Shown here in pieces: positions 1-5,247 of a DNA stretch of 5,657 nt (position 1 is its first letter; every line of letters begins with the position of its first letter). Origin of the DNA: Promethearchaeia archaeon (GTDB lineage Archaea; Asgardarchaeota; Lokiarchaeia; Sigyniarchaeales; SOKP01); contig JAHQWX010000149.1 in the NCBI GenBank assembly GCA_029856375.1, positions 1 through 5,657 on the forward strand. The letters run 5' to 3'. Both the position numbers and the translations under genes were made by a program. The notes under the pieces were generated by a model. That model saw only the letters and a program-made list of their open reading frames with translations. It was not told where the DNA came from and searched no databases.

Positions 1-1070
1 CAACAATAATCATTATCTCCAATCTTTTTAAACTCAACGCGTCCAGCAAAACCTAAATCATCTCCTGATAAATCATCGATTTTATCGGATCTGTTCGCTC
101 CTATAGCTTTTGCTACTGATTTCGCATCAGATCCCTTTACTGATTTAATAGCAGCAATTCCTTCTTTCGCTAATTGGGCTGCTACTTTATCGTCAATAGC
201 ATTTTCGTTTATCACAAGATTCACTCCTAATTTAATAAATGTTTCCGCGTATCTCTTCATGATTTTTTCTTCTTCGTCTAAAAACTTCTGAATATCATCG
301 GGGCTATGGATTTGTATTTCTGCTCCAAATTCAGTTTTTTTAATTTCAAGAGATTTCTTAATTACGGCAATTTTTGCGTTGCTAATAACATCTGGCATTC
401 CTGGATGGAGCTTTTCTTTTTGAATGTAAATTCCATTAATTAATTCCGATTCGTTAAGAGATTTACCCTGTTCTTTCACCACGATAATATCCTCAACTTT
501 TGAATACACATCAGAATCTTTATCTGAAATGATTTTAATCGCGTCTAAGACAATTTTTGCGAAAAAATCTTTCATTCCAGCGAGGCTCTTTGTACCCAAA
601 GTTGTTTTTACTACGTTGAGCAATACTTTTTCGTCGCTACTGGTAACTTCTTCGCCGATATCACCTAATTCTTGGAGTGTTTTGTTTAACGCTGAGTTTA
701 ACCCTTTAATTATTATTGACGGATGAACACCTTGCTCGATTAATTCTACGCATCTATTTAACAGCTCTCCTGCAAACACTACGATACTAGTAGTTCCATC
801 GCCCATTTTATGGTTTTGAACCTTCGATAAATCAACTGCCATTTTAGCAGAAACGTTCTCGACATCAATGGAGTCTAATATTGTAAATCCATCGTTAGTT
901 ATTTTAATATCTCCCATCGGGTCCACGATCATTTTACTCATTCCCTTTGGCCCATAAGTCGTTTTTATCGCTTCAGATATCGCTAGAATTGCGTTCACAT
1001 TTCGATTTAAAGTGTCCCGCTTTTCGGTTTTTTCTGTTCCTTCTTTTAGTATAATAATTGGTTGAGACAT
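1..1070 (-). CDS. thsA: Thermosome (group II chaperonin) subunit, C-terminal part outside window
   Basis: This is an ATP-dependent protein-folding subunit of the archaeal double-ring chaperonin, related to eukaryotic CCT/TRiC and acting in the cytosol. The frame is open from the ATG at 1070 to the left edge, giving 356 of the roughly 540 residues usual for the family. Visible landmarks are the ATP-loop motif TYGPKG (residues 38-43), ITNDG (57-61), the nucleotide-binding GDGTT (90-94), LLNVVKTTLGTK (150-161), the apical-domain entry around GKSLNESELINGI (202-214), LHPGMP (221-226), LEIKKTEFGAEI (241-252), and the DDLGFAGRVE stretch (337-346) near the end of the apical domain. The second half of the equatorial domain, with the distal catalytic Asp, is off the window. 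An SD-like GGTGA eight bases upstream supports this start. Signature positions deviate in places (Phe62 where Ala is usual, Asn86 after Gln85), so it may be a divergent paralogue. The family call is very secure; the a/b subunit label is not. Confidence 0.96.
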   Translation of the reverse strand, partial: MSQPIIILKEGTEKTEKRDTLNRNVNAILAISEAIKTTYGPKGMSKMIVDPMGDIKITNDGFTILDSIDVENVSAKMAVDLSKVQNHKMGDGTTSIVVFAGELLNRCVELIEQGVHPSIIIKGLNSALNKTLQELGDIGEEVTSSDEKVLLNVVKTTLGTKSLAGMKDFFAKIVLDAIKIISDKDSDVYSKVEDIIVVKEQGKSLNESELINGIYIQKEKLHPGMPDVISNAKIAVIKKSLEIKKTEFGAEIQIHSPDDIQKFLDEEEKIMKRYAETFIKLGVNLVINENAIDDKVAAQLAKEGIAAIKSVKGSDAKSVAKAIGANRSDKIDDLSGDDLGFAGRVEFKKIGDNDYC

Positions 1071-1078
1071 TTTATGTG

Positions 1079-1083
1079 TCACC
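1079..1083 (-). promoter_or_regulatory. Shine-Dalgarno site of the thermosome gene
   Basis: GGTGA on the minus strand, eight bases before the ATG at 1070. It matches the 3' part of the canonical GGAGGTGA sequence and fixes the thermosome start. Confidence 0.6.
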
Positions 1084-1120
1084 TTTTTAATGATCTCTTA
1101 GTCACAATCAATTCAGAGTA

Positions 1121-1134
1121 AATTAAAAATTTTT
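1121..1134 (-). promoter_or_regulatory. Candidate TATA box of the thermosome gene
   Basis: On the minus strand this reads as an A run followed by TTTTTAATT, preceded by purine/A-rich sequence that could serve as a BRE. Its centre is about 56 bp from the ATG, which would put transcription start near 1100 and give a leader of about 30 nt carrying the SD site. The whole gap is A+T rich, so the box is a best guess. Confidence 0.3.
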
Positions 1135-1160
1135 TGTCGATAAATGGAAAATTCTTAAAT

Positions 1161-1175
1161 AAAAAAATAAAAAAA
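1161..1175 (-). terminator. Oligo-T terminator of the HhH-membrane gene
   Basis: The minus strand reads T7-A-T7, starting 42 bases after the TAG stop of the upstream HhH gene. Archaeal RNA polymerase terminates on U-rich tracts without a strong hairpin. A short pseudo-palindrome (1203-1215, GTTAAA/TTTAAC arms around one base) sits directly after the stop but is too weak to be a convincing stem. Confidence 0.5.
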
Positions 1176-1216
1176 GAATTTAAAAATTAAATTTTAAATT
1201 TGGTTAAAATTTAACA

Positions 1217-1960
1217 CTAATCTCTTGCTTTTAATAAGGTTGCAACGATTATAAGAACAAAGCAAATCAAATCTATCCACAATGTGGCTACTCCACCAAG
1301 TATCCAAAAGACTAAGGTAGTCCATAAAGCGATAAACACCATGAGAGCCCTTGCGTCGTCTTTTGTATTTATTGGACTTAAAGTATATGTGGTTTTCTTC
1401 ATTCTTATCTTGTCGTAAATAAAACTTGCTGTTTTAGGGAAAAAGGTTATCGCTACATAGACTGTAATAGTGAAGATAATTGCAACCATATTTCCAATTA
1501 ATACAAAACCACCAGTAATGGAATTAACAGCAGCAGTAATCGCGGTAATGATCGCCCATACAAGCCCATAGATACCGGCAACAAGGATAAGGTAATCTGG
1601 AACATCTCTATATCCCCACTTATCAAGAAAATTCTTAACTTTATTTCCAAATGTTCCTTCTTTCTTTTTCACTACCTTTTTCTCTTCTTTAGGTTTCGCT
1701 TCTTTCTTTGCCTTTTCTTCCTTGGGTTTCTCTTCTTTTTTAGCTTCTTTAGGCTTCTCCTCAACCTTTTTAGCGGGCTCAAATTCGGCGTTCGCTTCAT
1801 CGATCCATTGTTGTGCTTTTGCTACACCAACACCAGGCAATTTGCTTGCTAAATCTTCAGCATCGGCTGCAACTAATTCTTCAATATTTGTGATACCGCT
1901 CGCTTTTAAGTTTTCTAGCGTTTTGGCACCAATTCCCTTAATTTCTGATATATCTTTCAA
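1217..1960 (-). CDS. Helix-hairpin-helix protein with Lys/Glu-rich linker and four membrane helices
   Basis: This is a 247-aa protein of unknown function with three parts. Residues 1-57 carry two HhH motifs, IKGIGAKTLENL (7-18) and LPGVGVAKAQQW (41-52), like the N-terminal HhH domain of RadA/Rad51-type proteins, which bind DNA without strong sequence preference. Residues about 61-100 are a low-complexity KPKEE/KKEA linker. Residues about 122-243 contain four hydrophobic helices (about 123-147, 151-174, 204-222, 223-243). The loop between helices 2 and 3 and the C-terminal KARD are basic, which fits the positive-inside rule with both ends in the cytosol. There is no catalytic motif. The start is TTG, supported by GAGGG six bases upstream; the next in-frame Met (158) would delete the HhH domain. 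The gene follows lrp in the same direction but has its own upstream inverted repeat. I infer a membrane-tethered DNA- or protein-binding factor. The architecture is clear; the role is not. Confidence 0.88.
   Translation of the reverse strand: MKDISEIKGIGAKTLENLKASGITNIEELVAADAEDLASKLPGVGVAKAQQWIDEANAEFEPAKKVEEKPKEAKKEEKPKEEKAKKEAKPKEEKKVVKKKEGTFGNKVKNFLDKWGYRDVPDYLILVAGIYGLVWAIITAITAAVNSITGGFVLIGNMVAIIFTITVYVAITFFPKTASFIYDKIRMKKTTYTLSPINTKDDARALMVFIALWTTLVFWILGGVATLWIDLICFVLIIVATLLKARD
1661..1771 (-). repeat. Degenerate Lys/Glu/Pro-coding repeat (linker of the HhH protein)
   Basis: The DNA coding residues about 64-100 is a string of imperfect units translating as KPKEAKKEE, KPKEEKAKKEA and KPKEEKK. 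It is highly purine-biased on the coding strand. Such highly charged linkers are flexible or form single helices, and they can change length by replication slippage. Confidence 0.6.
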
Positions 1961-1966
1961 GCTAAT

Positions 1967-1971
1967 CCCTC
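1967..1971 (-). promoter_or_regulatory. Shine-Dalgarno site deciding the TTG start of the HhH gene
   Basis: GAGGG on the minus strand, six bases before the TTG at 1960. This is the main evidence for a non-ATG start, because no in-frame ATG precedes the HhH domain. Confidence 0.65.
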
Positions 1972-1980
1972 AAAATTTTA

Positions 1981-2000
1981 AATTATTTTTCAAAATAATT
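1981..2000 (-). promoter_or_regulatory. Perfect AT-rich inverted repeat upstream of the HhH gene (candidate operator)
   Basis: AATTATTTT at 1981-1989 and AAAATAATT at 1992-2000 are exact reverse complements separated by TC. The element lies 21-40 bases upstream of the TTG start, where a TATA box would be expected. A protein bound here could block or shape transcription initiation. The Lrp-family product of the adjacent gene is an obvious candidate, but the pairing is inferred. Confidence 0.4.
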
Positions 2001-2009
2001 GCGTTAAGT

Positions 2010-2016
2010 AAAAAAA
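2010..2016 (-). terminator. Oligo-T terminator of the lrp-like gene
   Basis: A run of seven T on the minus strand, starting 34 bases after the TAG stop of the Lrp-family gene. It has the same form and spacing as the runs after the other minus-strand genes here. Confidence 0.45.
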
Positions 2017-2049
2017 GATTTGGTACTTAAAAAATAAGTTTCAAATTAA

Positions 2050-2502
2050 CTATAATAAAACATTTGAGGAGTTTTTATATTCTTTTAATACCATATTCGA
2101 AACCGTCCGAATAACGTATTTCTCCTTGTTTAAATCGCGAATAAAATTTTGGACATCTTCCAATTCTCTAAATCGGCAAATTAAAGCAGCGCTTTGCTCC
2201 CCCGTTATGTGAAAACACGCAAGTACTTCTTCGCGATCTTTTATTGACTCGAGTACTTCTTGGGTATGCTTTCCATCAATTTGAATCATTATAATAAAGC
2301 AAAGCTTGAAACCTAGCTTCTCGTTATTTATATTTACTCCAAATCCGTTTAAAATCCCCACATTTTTTAATTTGGTGATTCTATTATGGATCGTTCCAAT
2401 TGAGACACCTAATTCAGTCCCAATTTCTTTGTACGATCTTCTCGCATCCCTTTGAAGCACCTTAAGTAATTCAATATCTAAATCGTCGATTCTTTCCTTC
2501 AT
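2050..2502 (-). CDS. Lrp/AsnC-family transcriptional regulator
   Basis: This is a 150-aa DNA-binding regulator of the feast/famine family, which usually forms dimers to octamers and senses amino acids. An N-terminal AsnC-type winged helix (about residues 5-57) has the typical LDIELLKVLQRDARRSYKEI opening and a likely recognition helix SIGTIHNRITKL (34-45). A RAM effector domain follows (about 67-141), ending in the usual VLKEYK strand. Length is normal. In the RAM domain the family's glycine-containing effector motif, typically G-x-x-D, appears as ITGEQSA (99-105), with Ser in place of Asp, so the ligand may differ or be absent. The ATG at 2502 begins exactly at the expected N-terminus, but no good SD precedes it. 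Flanking genes are hisI and the HhH gene, and AT-rich inverted repeats lie on both sides. Amino-acid-responsive control of neighbours is plausible but not shown. The specific ortholog cannot be named. Confidence 0.95.
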   Translation of the reverse strand: MKERIDDLDIELLKVLQRDARRSYKEIGTELGVSIGTIHNRITKLKNVGILNGFGVNINNEKLGFKLCFIIMIQIDGKHTQEVLESIKDREEVLACFHITGEQSAALICRFRELEDVQNFIRDLNKEKYVIRTVSNMVLKEYKNSSNVLL

Positions 2503-2570
2503 CTAAGCTCTACTCGAAGAAATTAATTGGAATCCTTTCAATGATTCTCAGCAAGTATAATATTGATTAG

Positions 2571-2584
2571 AAATATTTAAAATA
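2571..2584 (-). promoter_or_regulatory. Candidate TATA box of the lrp-like gene
   Basis: The minus strand reads TATTTTAAATATTT or close to it, about 70 bp from the ATG, implying a leader of roughly 45-50 nt. A second TATA-like string (ATTATACTT, around 2553-2562) lies closer. An AATATT pair (2559-2564 and 2572-2577) and a GAATC/GATTC inverted repeat (2530-2534 and 2543-2547) overlap this region and could be autoregulatory sites. The rest of the 169-bp gap shows no coding signal. Confidence 0.25.
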
Positions 2585-2629
2585 GTTTTGATTTTTGTTG
2601 AAAAAGTATACAATTAATAGTAAATTTGT

Positions 2630-2648
2630 AAAAAATTTTCAAAAATTT
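2630..2648 (-). terminator. Inverted repeat plus T-runs, probable hisI terminator
   Basis: Arms AAATTTT (2633-2639) and AAAATTT (2642-2648) surround CA. On the minus strand this gives a small A/T hairpin ending in six T (2630-2635), about 24-42 bases after the hisI TGA. The T-run position matches that of the other minus-strand genes. Confidence 0.45.
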
Positions 2649-2671
2649 GATTTAAATATCTTAAAGCAAGG

Positions 2672-3079
2672 TCATTTGTACACTTCTTCTGGATCAAATA
2701 CTTTTCTTCCAACTATTTTAAGTTTTCCTTCGTCAAGAATCCGGTAAAAACAACTATAATAACCTGTATGGCATCCACCACCAAGCTGGTGAACTTTTAT
2801 TAAAAGCGTATCCTGATCGCAATCTATGTAAATTTCTTGAATTTCTTGTAAATGTCCACTGGTTTCTCCTTTTTTCCATAAAGATTTTCTCGAGCGTGAA
2901 TAGAAATGGGTATATCCCGTTTCTAAAGACTTTCTAACGGCATCTTCGTTCGCAAACGCGACCATTAGGACTTTTCCTTTGTGGTCTTGTACGACAACTG
3001 GTAATAGACCGCCTTCAATCTTGGAGAAATCCAACTCCGCAACTATTTTATCTATTTCGCTTTTACTAAATTTTTTCAT
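2672..3079 (-). CDS. hisI: Phosphoribosyl-AMP cyclohydrolase
   Basis: HisI opens the adenine ring of phosphoribosyl-AMP, the third step of histidine biosynthesis, using Zn and Mg in the cytosol. The 135-aa protein matches the single-domain archaeal enzyme and has no fused HisE pyrophosphohydrolase. Hallmarks are LLPVVVQD (25-32), VLMVAFAN (37-44), [20 protein letters not shown] (57-76), then DCDQD with Asp86/Asp88/Asp90 as the Mg site, and Cys87, Cys103 and Cys110 (in [11 protein letters not shown]) as the Zn ligands. All of these are present, so the enzyme should be active. The ATG at 3079 has only a weak SD-like GGAT but a TATA-like box about 26 bp upstream, suggesting a leaderless mRNA. 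It is divergent from trpS. No other his gene is visible, so the pathway is scattered or lies elsewhere. Confidence 0.97.
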   Translation of the reverse strand: MKKFSKSEIDKIVAELDFSKIEGGLLPVVVQDHKGKVLMVAFANEDAVRKSLETGYTHFYSRSRKSLWKKGETSGHLQEIQEIYIDCDQDTLLIKVHQLGGGCHTGYYSCFYRILDEGKLKIVGRKVFDPEEVYK

Positions 3080-3091
3080 ATATCCACACTT

Positions 3092-3110
3092 AATAATTTA
3101 TTATTTTAAA
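3092..3110 (-). promoter_or_regulatory. hisI promoter: TATA-like box and overlapping inverted repeat
   Basis: The minus strand reads TTTAAAATAA at 3101-3110, centred about 26 bp from the hisI ATG, the normal TATA-to-start-site distance in archaea. An inverted repeat of AATAAT (3092-3097) and ATTATT (3100-3105) overlaps its downstream edge and could hold a repressor. It shares the string AAAATAAT with the repeat upstream of the HhH gene. Confidence 0.4.
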
Positions 3111-3152
3111 GCAATTTTTTTATTATTTAAATTCTTCTATAAACCAAATATC

Positions 3153-3160
3153 TATATAAT
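3153..3160 (+). promoter_or_regulatory. TATA box of trpS
   Basis: TATATAAT is centred about 27 bp before the ATG at 3184, which predicts transcription starting at or near the start codon. An alternative box (TTCTATAAA, about 3135-3143) would give a leader of about 20 nt containing GTGAT (3174-3178), a partial SD five bases from the ATG. Both may be used. Confidence 0.45.
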
Positions 3161-3183
3161 TCAAATAATTTCAGTGATATCAC

Positions 3184-4296
3184 ATGTCCGAAAAACCGCC
3201 AGACGATTTTAAAATCGATCCGTGGTCGTCTAATGCGTTATTAGAGGAAGACTACGAACGATTAATACAAGAATTTGGCATTGAAAAACTAAGTATCTCA
3301 GAAAGAGAACGATTAAAAGAAAATCGTTTTTTTCGACGCAAAATAATATTTGGACACAGAGATTTATCCACAATTTTTAAAGCTATAGATCAGAAAAAGC
3401 CATGGGCGGTAATGAGCGGGATAAAACCATCAGGTCCTTTTCATTTGGGTACTCTTACAACAGCGTTAGAAATTGTCGAGTTTCAAAAAATGGGCGCAAA
3501 AGCGTATTACTGCATTGCGGATATTGAGAGTTGGGAGGATAATGGAATTTCTTACGAAGAGGCCGAACCTTACGCAGTCGACCAGCTATCGGACATTTTA
3601 GCGTTGGGTTTAGATCCAGATCCAAAAAAAGCATATATTTGGCGTCAATCTAAAGAAACCATTGTCCAAGATGTTTGTTTTAAGGTTGGTCGCTTGGTGA
3701 CTCAAAATATGTTAAACGCAATCTACGGCGAGAAAGATTTTGGATTATACCTAGCTGCGCTAATTCAAGTTGGGGATATTACTTTACCACAAGTTTTAGA
3801 CGGTGTGCAGCCTGTAGTCGTTCCAGTAGGAATAGATCAAGACCCCCATTTAAGATTAACGAGAGATCTAACTCGTAGATATTATAAGTCATATTTCCTT
3901 CCAGGAGCTACATATCATAAATTACTCCCAGGACTTGATGGAACTGATAAAATGTCAAAAAGAAATCCCAACAGTTATTTCGATTTCAGCGAATCTATTG
4001 AATCTATCGAGAAAAAGATCAAGAATTCTTTTACAGGGGGGCGTAAAAATAAAAAAGAACAACAAGAATTAGGTGGCCAACCAGATATATGCATGATTTA
4101 TAAAATAGAAATGTATCATTTCGAAGATGACGACGAAAAATTAGAAAAAATTTACAAAGATTGCATTACAGGCAAATTAATGTGCGGAGAACACAAAAAG
4201 GAGTGCGTAGAGAGGATTTTAAATTTTATTAACGAACATAGAAAAAAGAAAAAAAAGTTAATCGATAAAGCGCGTGAAATTTTAGGTATTGATTAA
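3184..4296 (+). CDS. trpS: Tryptophanyl-tRNA synthetase, archaeal/eukaryotic type
   Basis: This class Ic synthetase charges tRNA-Trp with tryptophan in the cytosol. Its 370 aa is normal for archaeal TrpRS. The N-terminal IDPWSSNALLEEDYERLIQE region (11-30) is the archaeal/eukaryotic extension absent from bacterial enzymes. The Rossmann fold begins near residue 72. The HIGH-type motif reads PFHLGT (85-90), with Thr replacing the second His. VVVPVGIDQDPHLRLTRDL (211-229) is the family core, and the KMSKS loop reads DKMSKR (255-260), where many archaeal TrpRS have KMSSS or KMSAS. The C-terminal anticodon-binding part includes SFTGGR (282-287), LGGQPD (296-301) and GKLMCGEHK (330-338). It ends in a basic helix with five consecutive lysines (354-358). 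The ATG is preceded by GTGAT and a close TATA box. It is the only plus-strand gene, divergent from hisI and convergent with the GTPase gene. Confidence 0.97.
   Translation: MSEKPPDDFKIDPWSSNALLEEDYERLIQEFGIEKLSISERERLKENRFFRRKIIFGHRDLSTIFKAIDQKKPWAVMSGIKPSGPFHLGTLTTALEIVEFQKMGAKAYYCIADIESWEDNGISYEEAEPYAVDQLSDILALGLDPDPKKAYIWRQSKETIVQDVCFKVGRLVTQNMLNAIYGEKDFGLYLAALIQVGDITLPQVLDGVQPVVVPVGIDQDPHLRLTRDLTRRYYKSYFLPGATYHKLLPGLDGTDKMSKRNPNSYFDFSESIESIEKKIKNSFTGGRKNKKEQQELGGQPDICMIYKIEMYHFEDDDEKLEKIYKDCITGKLMCGEHKKECVERILNFINEHRKKKKKLIDKAREILGID
4242..4256 (-). terminator. Oligo-T tract inside trpS, probable terminator of the GTPase gene
   Basis: The minus strand reads T8-C-T6, starting 42 bases after the GTPase stop. 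On the plus strand the same bases are the AAA/AAG codons for the TrpRS lysine cluster. Form and distance match the T-runs after the other minus-strand genes. Confidence 0.45.
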
Positions 4297-4297
4297 A

Positions 4298-5233
4298 TCA
4301 AAACATCTCGGTTAAGATATTTACAACTTCTTCTCTCAAATTACCAAAGTTATCCTCTAGGAGTTCCCTTTTATCTTTATTGATAAGTGCCGATAAAAAG
4401 AAGTTCTCGTTTTTGATCTGAATTCTATCTAAAAACCACATAATTTTCCCTTCCATATCTGTAAGATCGTTTACTAAAGTGTGTTCTTCCTCCATTCTTT
4501 TCAGTATAAAGATGTGTTCTCTTATGTCTTCGAGGAGCTCAATGTATAAATCTTGATTTATTTCTTCGCTGTAAAATTCACTAATGATGATCCCATTTTG
4601 GTCAAAGAGAATAAGCGATAAACTTTTTAAAATATCAATATATTTTTCCATTAACTCCGAAAGGTCGAAGAATCTCTCATCAAATATGGATAAACCGTAA
4701 GATACTAACTGAACGATTGATATTATGTCGTATATGGAAGTTTGTTGAAAAAGAATTTTAAAATCTGGGAGTTTTTTTGTGATTTGTTCTTTTAAACTTT
4801 CAATCCGGTCTAAGATAACCTCGTCGTTTCGCAAGTCTGGATCAAACTTATGGAAAGTGATAATTATTGGAACATCCATTTGACTTTCAGCAAAAAAATC
4901 AAGAACATCGTTTAAATATTCGATTGATGTTGGGAGTTTTTCCTCGTCTTGAATGTCGATGAGATAAATAAATAAATCTGTGTCTGAAAAATAAAACTCA
5001 GCTCTCGATTTGTATTGCTCTCTATATTTTTGCTGACCTCCCATGTCCCAAAAATTTACTATTCGCCCCATAAATATCGTCTTTTTGTAATCAACTTTTA
5101 TTGTAGGACGCAATTTCGCGATATAATCTTCAAAATTGTACTTTTTCTCAAGGGCGGTTAAAATAGACGTTTTTCCAGCGTTGTCTAAGCCACTAAAGAT
5201 GATCTTTACCATCGATTCCTCAGATTCTCCCAT
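4298..5233 (-). CDS. Arf/Rag-like small GTPase with C-terminal roadblock-like domain
   Basis: This is a eukaryote-like Ras-superfamily GTPase. Counting from the longest possible start (TTG at 5239), the motifs are: P-loop GLDNAGKT (17-24, Arf-like), switch I Thr46 in RPTIKVDY, G3 WDMGGQ with Asp65 and Gln69 (64-69), G4 HKFD (130-133, as in Rag/Gtr HKMD rather than NKxD), and G5 QTSIYD (166-171, as in Rag TSIWD). All nucleotide-binding residues are present, so GTP binding and hydrolysis are likely. Residues about 192-313 form a second domain with helix, beta-hairpin, long helix, strands and helix order. This fits the roadblock-like C-terminal domain by which Rag/Gtr GTPases dimerise. There is no lipidation motif or membrane helix. 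Three starts are possible: TTG 5239, ATG 5233 (GGGAG nine bases upstream) and ATG 5212 (GAGG five bases upstream, eight codons before the P-loop). I give 5233, with 5212 close behind. The small gene upstream may be co-transcribed. Confidence 0.92.
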   Translation of the reverse strand: MGESEESMVKIIFSGLDNAGKTSILTALEKKYNFEDYIAKLRPTIKVDYKKTIFMGRIVNFWDMGGQQKYREQYKSRAEFYFSDTDLFIYLIDIQDEEKLPTSIEYLNDVLDFFAESQMDVPIIITFHKFDPDLRNDEVILDRIESLKEQITKKLPDFKILFQQTSIYDIISIVQLVSYGLSIFDERFFDLSELMEKYIDILKSLSLILFDQNGIIISEFYSEEINQDLYIELLEDIREHIFILKRMEEEHTLVNDLTDMEGKIMWFLDRIQIKNENFFLSALINKDKRELLEDNFGNLREEVVNILTEMF

Positions 5234-5247
5234 TATCAAAATCTCCC
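5218..5247 (-). promoter_or_regulatory. Two alternative Shine-Dalgarno sites for the GTPase gene
   Basis: GGGAG (5243-5247) lies nine bases before the ATG at 5233, and GAGG (5218-5221) lies five bases before the in-frame ATG at 5212. Both are usable, so the N-terminus is uncertain by seven residues. A 9-codon out-of-frame reading frame (ATG 5249 to TGA 5220) overlaps both. Confidence 0.4.

Noticed and set aside
529..726. Plus-strand open frame of 65 codons
   Set aside because: It lies wholly inside the well-supported thermosome gene on the opposite strand and resembles no protein family.
1203..1215. GTTAAA/TTTAAC palindrome as a hairpin terminator
   Set aside because: With a one-base centre it folds to at most five A/T-rich pairs. 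The T7-A-T7 run further on is the better termination signal.
1661..1771. Tandem-repeat or CRISPR-like array
   Set aside because: Units are short, imperfect and in frame with a Lys/Glu linker. There are no regular spacers.
1722..2030. Plus-strand open frame of 102 codons, rich in Ser/Phe/Ala
   Set aside because: It is antisense to the HhH protein's N-terminus and linker. Its Ser/Phe content is simply the reverse strand of Lys/Glu codons, and it runs through a promoter region.
2672..3079. HisI-HisE (HisIE) bifunctional enzyme
   Set aside because: The protein ends after the cyclohydrolase domain at 135 aa, with no room for the pyrophosphohydrolase domain.
2979..3212. Plus-strand open frame of 77 codons crossing the hisI-trpS gap
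   Set aside because: It is antisense to hisI, spans both predicted promoters and overlaps the true trpS start out of frame.
3184..4296. Inactive TrpRS pseudogene because HIGH is HLGT
   Set aside because: The frame is intact at full length with all other core motifs, and the last HIGH position tolerates substitution in class I synthetases.
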